Source: an uncultured Actinomycetes bacterium
Lineage (GTDB): Bacteria; Actinomycetota; Acidimicrobiia; Acidimicrobiales; Ilumatobacteraceae
Assembly (NCBI GenBank): GCA_903858075.1
Contig: CAIOHI010000246.1
Location: 1 to 5,076, forward strand
Direction: 5' to 3'
Length of the DNA: 5,076 nucleotides
Shown here: in pieces, positions 1 to 5,076 of the stretch
Layout: each line of letters begins with the position of its first letter
Position numbering within the stretch: the first letter of the stretch is position 1
The notes under the pieces: model-generated
Told to the model about the DNA's origin: nothing
Seen by the model: only the letters and a program-made list of their open reading frames with translations
The model's database searches: none
Translations under genes and position numbers: made by a program

Positions 1-558
1 CATATTTGTGATGTTGCCGATCGTTTGGCGGCGGAAGGTTTCACAGTGCTTGCTCCCGATCTTTACAACGGCGAGTCGAGCACTGAACCCGATGAAGCGG
101 GCAAGTTGATGATGGGTCTTAACCTGCAACACGCAGCGAAAGACATGAGCGGGGCTGTTGACTTCCTCCAAGAAAAAACTGGTCGCACCAAAGTGGGTGT
201 TGTTGGTTTTTGCATGGGTGGCGGTCTCACATTGGCCCTCGCGTGCCAGCGTCCCGACGCAGTTGCTGCAGCTGCTCCTTTCTACGGTGTCATTCCTTGG
301 CCAGAAGCACAGCCCAATTGGGATGCGCTTACTGCAGTTGTAGAAGGCCACTATGCAGAAAACGATGCATTTGCTTCACCTGAAATGGCAAAGGCTCTCG
401 AAGAAGACCTGCGCAAACGGGGAAAGAACGCCACGTTTCATGTGTACAGCGGAACCGACCACGCATTTTTTAACGATGAGCGACCCGAGGTGTACAACTC
501 TGCAGCATCGAACACGGCCTGGACGCGTACCCTCGCGCTCTTCCGTGCAAATTTGTAA
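1..558 (+). CDS. Dienelactone hydrolase family protein (alpha/beta hydrolase), 5' end missing
   Basis: The reading frame is open from base 1 and ends at TAA 556-558, giving 185 visible residues. The TTG at 25 is an internal leucine codon, not a start, because the frame continues upstream as HICDVADR. The family is usually about 220-250 residues, so some 40-60 N-terminal residues lie outside. The nucleophile sits in the elbow VGFCMGG (Cys codon 211-213). The other triad members fit Asp in HYAENDAF (364-366) and His in SGTDHAFF (460-462), which is the Cys-Asp-His arrangement of dienelactone hydrolases. A PDLYNG motif near the visible start is also typical. Family members hydrolyse dienelactone in chlorocatechol breakdown, but many act on other esters or lactones, and no catechol genes are visible here, so the substrate is unknown. 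The protein is probably cytosolic. The gene converges on mcl2 with a 5-bp gap. Confidence 0.9.
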   Translation, partial: HICDVADRLAAEGFTVLAPDLYNGESSTEPDEAGKLMMGLNLQHAAKDMSGAVDFLQEKTGRTKVGVVGFCMGGGLTLALACQRPDAVAAAAPFYGVIPWPEAQPNWDALTAVVEGHYAENDAFASPEMAKALEEDLRKRGKNATFHVYSGTDHAFFNDERPEVYNSAASNTAWTRTLALFRANL

Positions 559-563
559 CTGAG

Positions 564-1430
564 TTAGTTCAACGCGGCAATTGCATCGGCAATTGCAATG
601 GCACGTTGCGCATTAGCAACATGCAAGTTTTCAATCATCTTGCCGTCTAGTTGGACAACACCTTTGCCTGCTGCAAGGGCTTCGTCGAACGCCGCAATGA
701 CCTTGCGTGCATGTTCCACTTCGGCTTCACTAGGGGCCCATACGTCGTTCGCAATGGCAACTTGGTCGGGGTGAATAAGGGTCTTTCCATCGAAGCCCAT
801 TTCCATTCCCTGAACACACTCATCGCGGAAAGCGTCGGCATCTTTGATGTTGTTAAACACGCCGTCAACAATGGGCTTTCCTGCTTCACGTGCGGCAAGA
901 AGGGCAGTAGCAAGATGCGAATAGAGAGGAGCGCGGCCGGGTATTTGTGCAGCGCGCAGTTCCTTAGCGAGGTCGTTTGTTCCCATCACTAAAACAGCAA
1001 CGCGGGGGTGAGCGGCAATGGCCCGGGCGTCGAGAATGGCGGTGGGGGTTTCAATCATGGCCCAAATGAGCATTTCTTTTGGTGCGCCTGCTGCATCGAG
1101 GTGGCGCGACACTTCGTCGAGGGTTTTCACGTCGCTTACTTTTGGAATGACAATTGCAGACACGCATGCTTTTGCAGCAGCGGCAATATCGGCTGCGCCC
1201 CATGGAGTGTCGAGACCATTGCAACGAATAGTAATTTCGCGCTTGCCGTATTCGCCTGAAGAAGCTGCCTTCACAGCATTTTCACGTGCTGCCTCTTTTG
1301 AATCGGGTGACACAGCATCTTCAAGGTCGAAAATAAGTGCGTCGGCGGCAATACCTTTTGCTTTTTCTAGAGCTCGCTCGTTTGCGGCAGGCATATAGAG
1401 AACTGAGCGGCGTGGGCGAAGAGCAGACAT
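564..1430 (-). CDS. mcl2: HpcH/HpaI-CitE family CoA-ester lyase, probable (3S)-malyl-CoA thioesterase (Mcl2-like)
   Basis: This 288-residue protein is a TIM-barrel member of the CitE/HpcH family. Visible landmarks are IFDLEDAV (33-40), the CoA/substrate arginine in TIRCNG (R69), IPKVSD (95-100), the Mg-binding glutamate in MIETPT (E127), the Mg-binding aspartate in MGTNDLAKEL (D153), FDGKTLIHP (213-221) and C-terminal LDGKMIENLH (D262). The MGTNDLAKEL, IVDGV and GK-ENLH blocks match the Rhodobacter Mcl2 type as I remember it; that enzyme hydrolyses (3S)-malyl-CoA to malate and CoA in the EMC pathway. The size fits (about 285). ATG is preceded by AAGGA with an 8-nt spacer. It lies 26 bp downstream of mcl1 in the same direction, so the two are probably cotranscribed and act in sequence. 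A citramalyl-CoA lyase or other CitE-like activity is the main alternative. The family call is firm; the thioesterase role is inferred from resemblance and context. Confidence 0.85.
   Translation of the reverse strand: MSALRPRRSVLYMPAANERALEKAKGIAADALIFDLEDAVSPDSKEAARENAVKAASSGEYGKREITIRCNGLDTPWGAADIAAAAKACVSAIVIPKVSDVKTLDEVSRHLDAAGAPKEMLIWAMIETPTAILDARAIAAHPRVAVLVMGTNDLAKELRAAQIPGRAPLYSHLATALLAAREAGKPIVDGVFNNIKDADAFRDECVQGMEMGFDGKTLIHPDQVAIANDVWAPSEAEVEHARKVIAAFDEALAAGKGVVQLDGKMIENLHVANAQRAIAIADAIAALN
577..596. repeat. Duplicated self-complementary octamer forming an 8-bp stem
   Basis: GCAATTGC occurs at 577-584 and 589-596, separated by ATCG. Because the octamer is its own reverse complement, the pair is both a direct repeat and an 8-bp stem with a 4-nt loop. 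It lies inside the mcl2 3' end, encoding the repetitive AIAIADAIAA tail, and 18 nt past the stop of the convergent hydrolase gene. No T-tract follows on either strand, so a terminator role for either gene is only a possibility. Confidence 0.5.
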
Positions 1431-1438
1431 TTCAATAA

Positions 1439-1443
1439 TCCTT
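1439..1443 (-). promoter_or_regulatory. Shine-Dalgarno site for mcl2
   Basis: Read on the minus strand, AAGGA lies 8 nt before the ATG at 1430, inside the 26-bp gap after the mcl1 stop. It supports that start codon and translation of mcl2 from an mcl1-mcl2 message, unlike mcl1 itself, which has no well-placed site. Confidence 0.7.
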
Positions 1444-1456
1444 TTACTGTGAAATT

Positions 1457-2506
1457 TTAAAAGCCGTAGAGCGAAGCAAGATGTGGGTCACGCACAGCAA
1501 GTTGCTTGGCGAGTTCTACAACTACTTTGCATTGTTTAACGGAAGCATCGTCTTCCATTTTTCCATCGAGCATGATGGCGCCAGTTCCGTCACCCATTGC
1601 GTCGATGACGCGTTGAGCTTGAAGCACGTCTTGTGGCCGTGGGCTAAAGACGCGCTTTGCGATATCAATTTGTACGGGGTGCAAACTCCACGCACCAACG
1701 CAACCGAGCAAGTAGGCATTGCGGAATTGATCTTCGCAAGCGACAACATCTTTGATGTCGCCGAACGGGCCATAGAACGGCAAAATGCCATGCATCGCAC
1801 AGGCGTCGACCATGCGGGCAATGGTGTAGTGCCACAGGTCTTGTTGAAAAACTTCACGTGGTGCATCGGGTGCATCGGGGTTTGGGTCTTTGCGCACCAC
1901 ATAGTCGGGGTGTCCACCACCAACACGTGTGGTTTTCATGCGGCGGTTTGCTGCGAGGTCTGCTGGTCCCAGCGAAAGACCTTGCATGCGCGGTGAAGCT
2001 CCACAAATTTCTTCTACGTTTGCCACACCACGAGCGGTTTCCAAAAGTGCGTGAACCAAAATGGGGCGCTTCAACCCTGCGCGAGCTTCTAGCTGTGCAA
2101 GCAAGCGGTCGACATAGTGAATATCTTCCGGGCCTTCCACTTTAGGAATCATGATGACGTCAACTTTGTCGCCGGCCTGAGTAACGATGTCGGTGACGTC
2201 GTCTAAGAACCAAGGGGAGTCGAGGCTGTTGACTCGGGTCCACAATTGTGTGTCGCCCATGGGCATGGTCTTGGCAACATGAATAAACCCGGCGCGAGCG
2301 GCTGCCTTGTCGGCCATTGGAATGGCGTCTTCCAAGTTGCCGAGCAAAATGTCGACATTGGGAATGGTCTCAGGAAGCTTTGCCACCATTTTTTCAATTT
2401 GTGGTGGAAAGAAGTGAATGACACGACTTGGGCGGAACGGGATCTCGCGCACGGGCTCGGGAGCACCAGCGGCGAGGGGTTTGAAGAAGTCTTTAGCACT
2501 GCGCAC
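1457..2506 (-). CDS. mcl1: L-malyl-CoA / beta-methylmalyl-CoA lyase (Mcl1 type)
   Basis: This 349-residue protein matches the Chloroflexus-type malyl-CoA lyase in length (about 348) and along the whole chain: FYKPLA-type N-terminus (FFKPLAAGAPEP, 7-18), VIHFFPP (29-35), GNLEDAIPM (56-64), LWTRVNSLDSPW (R91), IMIPKVEGP (118-126), VHALLETARG (Mg ligand E156), LSLGPADLAA (Mg ligand D183), KTTRVGGGHP (191-200), FYGPFGDIKD (244-253), GAWSLHP (271-277) and LDGKMEDDA (D314). The family reversibly cleaves beta-methylmalyl-CoA to glyoxylate plus propionyl-CoA and makes or splits (3S)-malyl-CoA; it is Mg-dependent, cytosolic and oligomeric. It serves the EMC pathway and, in Chloroflexus, the 3-hydroxypropionate cycle. 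The neighbouring mcd favours the EMC role. The GTG start is chosen because residues 1-18 align with the family N-terminus; no good Shine-Dalgarno site precedes it. It heads a two-gene unit with mcl2 and is divergent from the HAD gene. Confidence 0.93.
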   Translation of the reverse strand: MRSAKDFFKPLAAGAPEPVREIPFRPSRVIHFFPPQIEKMVAKLPETIPNVDILLGNLEDAIPMADKAAARAGFIHVAKTMPMGDTQLWTRVNSLDSPWFLDDVTDIVTQAGDKVDVIMIPKVEGPEDIHYVDRLLAQLEARAGLKRPILVHALLETARGVANVEEICGASPRMQGLSLGPADLAANRRMKTTRVGGGHPDYVVRKDPNPDAPDAPREVFQQDLWHYTIARMVDACAMHGILPFYGPFGDIKDVVACEDQFRNAYLLGCVGAWSLHPVQIDIAKRVFSPRPQDVLQAQRVIDAMGDGTGAIMLDGKMEDDASVKQCKVVVELAKQLAVRDPHLASLYGF

Positions 2507-2522
2507 GCCCTAATGGTAGGGC
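2507..2522. repeat. Perfect inverted repeat abutting the mcl1 start
   Basis: GCCCTA-ATGG-TAGGGC forms 6-bp perfect arms around a 4-nt centre and ends directly at the mcl1 GTG codon. It occupies the mcl1-proximal side of the 53-bp divergent region shared with the HAD gene. It could be an operator, or a small hairpin at the 5' end of the mcl1 message if transcription starts upstream. There is no T-tract, so it does not look like a terminator. A 6-bp palindrome can occur by chance, so function is unproven. Confidence 0.5.
2513..2518 (-). promoter_or_regulatory. Candidate -10 element for leaderless mcl1 transcription
   Basis: On the minus strand TACCAT (a TANNNT hexamer) ends 6 nt before the GTG at 2506, so transcription would begin at or next to the start codon. 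This agrees with the lack of a usable Shine-Dalgarno site. No convincing -35 box is seen. A rival is CATAAT at 2541-2546 (minus strand), which would give a leader of roughly 27 nt containing the inverted repeat. Confidence 0.35.
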
Positions 2523-2546
2523 TTCGCACCGAACAACACGAATTAT

Positions 2547-2553
2547 GAGGTGA
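2547..2553 (+). promoter_or_regulatory. Strong Shine-Dalgarno site for the HAD gene
   Basis: GAGGTGA is a long complement to the 16S rRNA 3' end and stands 6 nt before GTG 2560. It decides that start over the in-frame GTG at 2581 and contrasts with the divergent mcl1 start, which lacks such a site. Confidence 0.75.
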
Positions 2554-2559
2554 GAGGGC

Positions 2560-3288
2560 GTGTACGCCTATTGTGACGGTGTGCCACAGCCTCACCTTGC
2601 CAGCGGAAATTTTGATGCAGTTCTCTTCGATGCAGGCGGTGTTCTAGTCCTGCCCGATCCAACAGTTCTGGGGCCACTCCTTCACTATTACGGCGGATCG
2701 CAAGACCACGAAGTGCACGCTCGTGCGCACTACGCCGGCATGGCGGCAAAATCGGCCAGCACTGCAGGCGAGAACGATTGGACCCACTACGACCAGACCT
2801 ATTTGGAAACTGTTGGAGTGAAAGACGCCGCGCGAGAAGAAGCTCTTGAGGTTTTTGGAAAGGTGAAAGGTGTTGCCAACTTGTGGCGTCACCCCACTAC
2901 GCACGCTCGTTCGGTGCTGCAGTCACTGCACGACAAAGGCGTACCCATTGGAATTGTAAGTAATGCAAGTGGCCAAATTGAGGCGACACTTTTCCAGAGT
3001 GGAGTGTGTCAGGTAGGTGAAGGCGAACTAGCTCCAGTGCGCTTTGTCATCGATAGCCACATTGTGGGAATTCAAAAGCCAGATCCACGCATCTTCCACA
3101 TTGCGTTGCAGAAATTGCCCGCCATTGACCCAGCCCGCATTTTGTATGTTGGCGACTCGCTCATTATGGACGTTGGAGGCGCGCGCGGTGCTGGCCTCGT
3201 TGCGTGTTTAGTAGACCCATACGGATTTGCAGAAGGTCACGACGTGCATCGCATCGCTGCGCTCACTGAACTATTGGATGCGTTCTGA
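2560..3288 (+). CDS. HAD-superfamily hydrolase, probable small-molecule phosphatase
   Basis: The 242-residue product has the HAD motifs in order: motif I LFDAGGVL (nucleophile D24), motif II IVSNAS (S134), motif III lysine in IQKPDPRIF (K173) and motif IV VGDSLIMDVGGA (D199, D204). The helical segment between residues 30 and 115 is the size of a C1 cap, as in the HAD-IA group that includes phosphoglycolate-phosphatase-like and YihX-like enzymes. The usual second aspartate of motif I (DxD) is glycine here (G26), as also seen in FDxGxV members such as YihX, so activity is still plausible. The substrate cannot be read from sequence. GTG 2560 is supported by a GAGGTGA site 6 nt upstream. The gene is divergent from mcl1 and converges on mcd with 3 bp between stops, so it sits between EMC genes without being cotranscribed with them. 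It may remove phosphorylated by-products, but a metabolic link is only inferred. Confidence 0.88.
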   Translation: MYAYCDGVPQPHLASGNFDAVLFDAGGVLVLPDPTVLGPLLHYYGGSQDHEVHARAHYAGMAAKSASTAGENDWTHYDQTYLETVGVKDAAREEALEVFGKVKGVANLWRHPTTHARSVLQSLHDKGVPIGIVSNASGQIEATLFQSGVCQVGEGELAPVRFVIDSHIVGIQKPDPRIFHIALQKLPAIDPARILYVGDSLIMDVGGARGAGLVACLVDPYGFAEGHDVHRIAALTELLDAF

Positions 3289-3304
3289 AAATTAGTTTTT
3301 CGAA
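3283..3304. terminator. Possible weak A/T-rich stem between convergent HAD and mcd ends
   Basis: TTC-(t)-GAAAA, loop TTAGT, TTTTC-GAA gives an eight-pair stem with one bulged T straddling both stop codons. It is A/T rich with no separate U-tract after it on either strand, although the stem itself contains a T5 run (+) or A4 run. It is the only candidate for separating the two converging transcripts; it may be chance. Confidence 0.2.
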
Positions 3305-4911
3305 GCGTCAATAAGCTGACGAGCAATTACTTTCAAGCACAGTGTTTCGTCGGCGCCTTCAAAAATGGAAAGCACGCGGGCATCTACAAAGAGACGGCTC
3401 ACGCTGTATTCCTCGGCATAGCCAAAGCCGCCATGAATTTGCATTGCTTCGCGTGATACCCATTCGGCGGCCTTACATACGTAAGCCTTCACCATGCTTG
3501 CTTCCATTGTGCCTTCACCCTTTGCCATGAGCTTGGCTACTTCATAGCTGAACTGACGACTTGCCTGAATAATGGCGGTCATGCGACCCAACTTCACCTG
3601 TGTGAGTTGGTACTCGGCAACGTTCTTGCCAAAGACCACGCGGTTATTGGCGTAGTCGTAAGCAGCTTCGTAAGCAGCCTGCATGAGACCAACGGCGCGA
3701 GCAGCAGTTTGCAAACGGCCATTTTCAAAACCTGCCATTTGGTAATAGAAACCCTTACCAATGCCACCTTCGAGGCCAATGAGATTTTCTGCGGGAACAA
3801 ACCAGTTGTCGAGCGCAATTTCATAAGAGTGCATACCGCGGTAGCCGATGGTGTCAATGGGGCGGCCTTCCATTTTTCCACCCTCGTCTTGCGAGAACAT
3901 GAAGCCGTGTGCATCGCCGTGTGGCTTCGGCACAATGAACAAGCTAAGACCTTTGTGGCCAAGGCTGCGGTCGGTGCCGGTGCGTGCAAGCAACATGAGC
4001 ACGTCGGCACGTGCGCCGAAGGTGCACCATGTTTTAACGCCATTAATGCGCCAGCCTGTGCGGCCATCTGGAGCTTCGCCTGGGGTAGCAGTGGTTTTCA
4101 CGCCTGCTACGTCACTACCAAAGTCGGGTTCGGTTACTGCAACAGCGGCGAGCACTTCTGCGCTGGCAAGTTTCGGCAACCATTCCATCTTCTGCTCTTC
4201 AGTGCCGCCCTTCATGAGAGCGCGAGCGAGAATTTCTGGGCGGGTAATGAGCGAACCGCCAATGCCAAGTGAACCGCGTGACAGTTCTTCAGTTGCAATG
4301 ACGTTGCCCATGTATTCGCCATCGCCACCTTCGCTGTAGCCACCGTATTCGGCAGGAATTGATAATCCGAAGGCACCCATGTCTGCGAGACCTGAAATAA
4401 TTGCTTCAGGAACGTCTTCATTGAAGCGATGTACGTGTTCTGCGCGTGGTGATATTTCTTTGTTGGAAAAGGCGCGGAAAGTATCTTGCACCATTTCAAA
4501 GTCTGAATCGAGGTGACGCGGGCCTTGTGTGCTTGCGAGCGAAGCTAAAAACTCTGGATCGCGAAACGTTGCAACGAAATCGTGTGCGTGTGCAAGGTCG
4601 GCTGGGTTGACGCCCCACAGTTTTTCACGACCAATGAGGCGTGTAATGAGGTCGTGCACCATGTCGGCGGTAAACGCGCATGCAAGCAGACCTTCAGCAT
4701 TTCCTTTTGCGCCGTAGTCGAGCATTGAGCGTGCGGTTTCCACAGCCGATGCTGCGTGCGCGAGGTCGTAAGCAAGAACTTGTTGCACATCGGGCCCACC
4801 AGTTGCTGCGAGTGTGCGAACACCTTTGCCCACCATGGCGCGCGCAGTTTCAATGATGGCGGCGGCGGTTTGCAGATCGGGGGCGGGGAGAGATGCGGTC
4901 GTACTTGTCAT
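3292..4911 (-). CDS. mcd: Acyl-CoA dehydrogenase with N-terminal extension, probable (2S)-methylsuccinyl-CoA dehydrogenase
   Basis: The 539-residue product has an all-alpha extension of about 135 residues before a standard acyl-CoA dehydrogenase core (about 137-535). Core signatures are VTEPDFGSDVAG (259-270), WRINGVKTWCTFG (287-299), IGYRGMHSYEIALDNWFVP (355-372 region), Arg/Gln-rich FAD dimer contacts near 423-438, and QIHGGFGYAEEYSVSR (491-506). The catalytic base is expected at E518 in SIFEGADE, the short-chain-dehydrogenase position. Most acyl-CoA dehydrogenases are about 380-400 residues; Mcd is known for an N-terminal extension and a length near 550. Mcd oxidises (2S)-methylsuccinyl-CoA to mesaconyl-CoA with FAD, passing electrons to electron-transfer flavoprotein. 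Two mcl-type genes close by support this role in the EMC pathway. ATG 4911 lacks a Shine-Dalgarno site and has TAGCGT 8 nt upstream, consistent with leaderless or near-leaderless expression. A different acyl-CoA dehydrogenase is the alternative. Confidence 0.88.
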   Translation of the reverse strand: MTSTTASLPAPDLQTAAAIIETARAMVGKGVRTLAATGGPDVQQVLAYDLAHAASAVETARSMLDYGAKGNAEGLLACAFTADMVHDLITRLIGREKLWGVNPADLAHAHDFVATFRDPEFLASLASTQGPRHLDSDFEMVQDTFRAFSNKEISPRAEHVHRFNEDVPEAIISGLADMGAFGLSIPAEYGGYSEGGDGEYMGNVIATEELSRGSLGIGGSLITRPEILARALMKGGTEEQKMEWLPKLASAEVLAAVAVTEPDFGSDVAGVKTTATPGEAPDGRTGWRINGVKTWCTFGARADVLMLLARTGTDRSLGHKGLSLFIVPKPHGDAHGFMFSQDEGGKMEGRPIDTIGYRGMHSYEIALDNWFVPAENLIGLEGGIGKGFYYQMAGFENGRLQTAARAVGLMQAAYEAAYDYANNRVVFGKNVAEYQLTQVKLGRMTAIIQASRQFSYEVAKLMAKGEGTMEASMVKAYVCKAAEWVSREAMQIHGGFGYAEEYSVSRLFVDARVLSIFEGADETLCLKVIARQLIDASKN

Positions 4912-4919
4912 GGGTAGAA

Positions 4920-4925
4920 ACGCTA
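4920..4925 (-). promoter_or_regulatory. Candidate -10 element for mcd
   Basis: On the minus strand TAGCGT (TANNNT) ends 8 nt before ATG 4911, placing transcription start within 1-2 nt of the codon. No purine-rich ribosome site lies between them (the spacer is TTCTACCC), which favours leaderless translation. No clear -35 is visible. Confidence 0.35.
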
Positions 4926-4985
4926 GTGAGAAAAATGCCGCTGTGTCTTACTGCGCAGGCGATTTCTGCCCAATGTCACAGTGCC

Positions 4986-4991
4986 TAGACT
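4986..4991 (+). promoter_or_regulatory. Candidate -10 element for the right-edge gene
   Basis: TAGACT fits the actinobacterial TANNNT consensus and ends 6 nt before ATG 4998, so the message would start at the codon itself. The 86-bp region 4912-4997 would then carry two back-to-back promoters, one for mcd and one for this gene. It also holds the 8-bp palindrome CTGCGCAG at 4951-4958, of unknown meaning. Confidence 0.4.
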
Positions 4992-4997
4992 GCGGGG

Positions 4998-5076
4998 ATG
5001 GGGGGAACACAGGCTTTTGGTGAGCCACTCATCGCTCCTGTGGAAACTCACGGGGAAACCCATGCATTGCTGGTGC
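4998..5076 (+). CDS. Start of an unidentified gene, 3' end beyond the window
   Basis: ATG 4998 opens 26 codons without a stop up to the right edge, starting MGGTQAFGEPLIAPVE and continuing THGETHALLV. I do not recognise a family from this short piece. Support comes from position: it is divergent from mcd across 86 bp, and a TAGACT hexamer sits at the spacing expected for a leaderless start. The overlapping + frame that ends at 5023 mostly lies opposite mcd and is less likely. It could still be a chance frame, since 79 bases are too few for a coding test. Confidence 0.45.
   Translation, partial: MGGTQAFGEPLIAPVETHGETHALLV

Noticed and set aside
25..27. TTG as the start of the hydrolase gene
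   Set aside because: The frame is open to base 1 with residues that fit the family, and starting here would remove the first part of the alpha/beta hydrolase fold, so the gene is truncated by the window edge.
651..1398. + strand frames (for example 651-992, 1008-1259, 1018-1398) opposite mcl2
   Set aside because: All are antisense to a well-supported CitE-family gene, with no ribosome site or family resemblance.
1481..1996. + strand frame of 171 codons opposite mcl1
   Set aside because: Mcl1 on the other strand matches a known family over its full length; this frame's product is low in motif content and is a shadow.
1457..2506. Evidence for the 3-hydroxypropionate bicycle of Chloroflexus from the Chloroflexus-like Mcl
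   Set aside because: No other gene of that cycle is visible, and an Mcd-like gene nearby fits the ethylmalonyl-CoA pathway better; Mcl resemblance alone does not separate the two.
3607..4272. Long + strand open frame of 221 codons opposite mcd, plus further overlapping frames on both strands in the same region
   Set aside because: It lies wholly antisense to a gene with clear acyl-CoA dehydrogenase motifs. Its translation is Cys/His/Ala rich with no recognisable domain, as expected of a mirror frame.
4951..4958. CTGCGCAG palindrome in the mcd upstream region as an operator
   Set aside because: An 8-bp palindrome is common by chance, and no second copy is seen near mcl1 or elsewhere in the window to suggest a shared regulator.
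1..5076. Mobile element, prophage, defence island or CRISPR-like system
   Set aside because: No transposase, integrase, terminal inverted repeats, spaced repeat array or abrupt composition change was seen; the window reads as ordinary metabolic chromosome.

Overview
The window carries four complete protein genes and two genes cut by its edges. Three of the complete genes encode enzymes of acetyl-CoA assimilation by the ethylmalonyl-CoA (EMC) pathway. These are a malyl-CoA/beta-methylmalyl-CoA lyase (Mcl1 type), a CitE-like lyase that best fits the (3S)-malyl-CoA thioesterase Mcl2, and an N-terminally extended acyl-CoA dehydrogenase that fits (2S)-methylsuccinyl-CoA dehydrogenase (Mcd). All product names come from recognising motifs and remembered family sequences; no search was run.

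Layout from left to right: (i) the 3' part of a dienelactone-hydrolase-family gene on +, cut by the left edge; (ii) a two-gene unit on -, read mcl1 then mcl2 with a 26-bp gap, converging on the hydrolase with 5 bp between stops; (iii) a HAD-superfamily phosphatase gene on +, divergent from mcl1 across 53 bp; (iv) mcd on -, converging on the HAD gene with 3 bp between stops; (v) an 86-bp divergent intergenic region, then the first 26 codons of an unidentified + strand gene that runs off the right edge. No gene-free stretch exceeds 90 bp. I saw no tRNA, rRNA, CRISPR, insertion sequence or phage feature.

How the genes work together: Mcd oxidises (2S)-methylsuccinyl-CoA to mesaconyl-CoA. A hydratase not seen here would make beta-methylmalyl-CoA. 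Mcl1 cleaves that to glyoxylate and propionyl-CoA, and condenses glyoxylate with a second acetyl-CoA to (3S)-malyl-CoA. Mcl2 then hydrolyses malyl-CoA to malate. The other marker genes of the route (crotonyl-CoA carboxylase/reductase, ethylmalonyl-CoA mutase, epimerase, mesaconyl-CoA hydratase) are not in the window, so the pathway assignment stays an inference.

Organism: dense coding, intermediate base composition by eye, GTG starts, and several starts with a TANNNT hexamer 6-8 nt upstream but no Shine-Dalgarno sequence suggest a leaderless-transcribing Actinomycetota member, perhaps a moderate-GC aquatic lineage such as Acidimicrobiia. The Mcl1 protein strongly resembles the Chloroflexus enzyme, so Chloroflexota or lateral exchange cannot be excluded.
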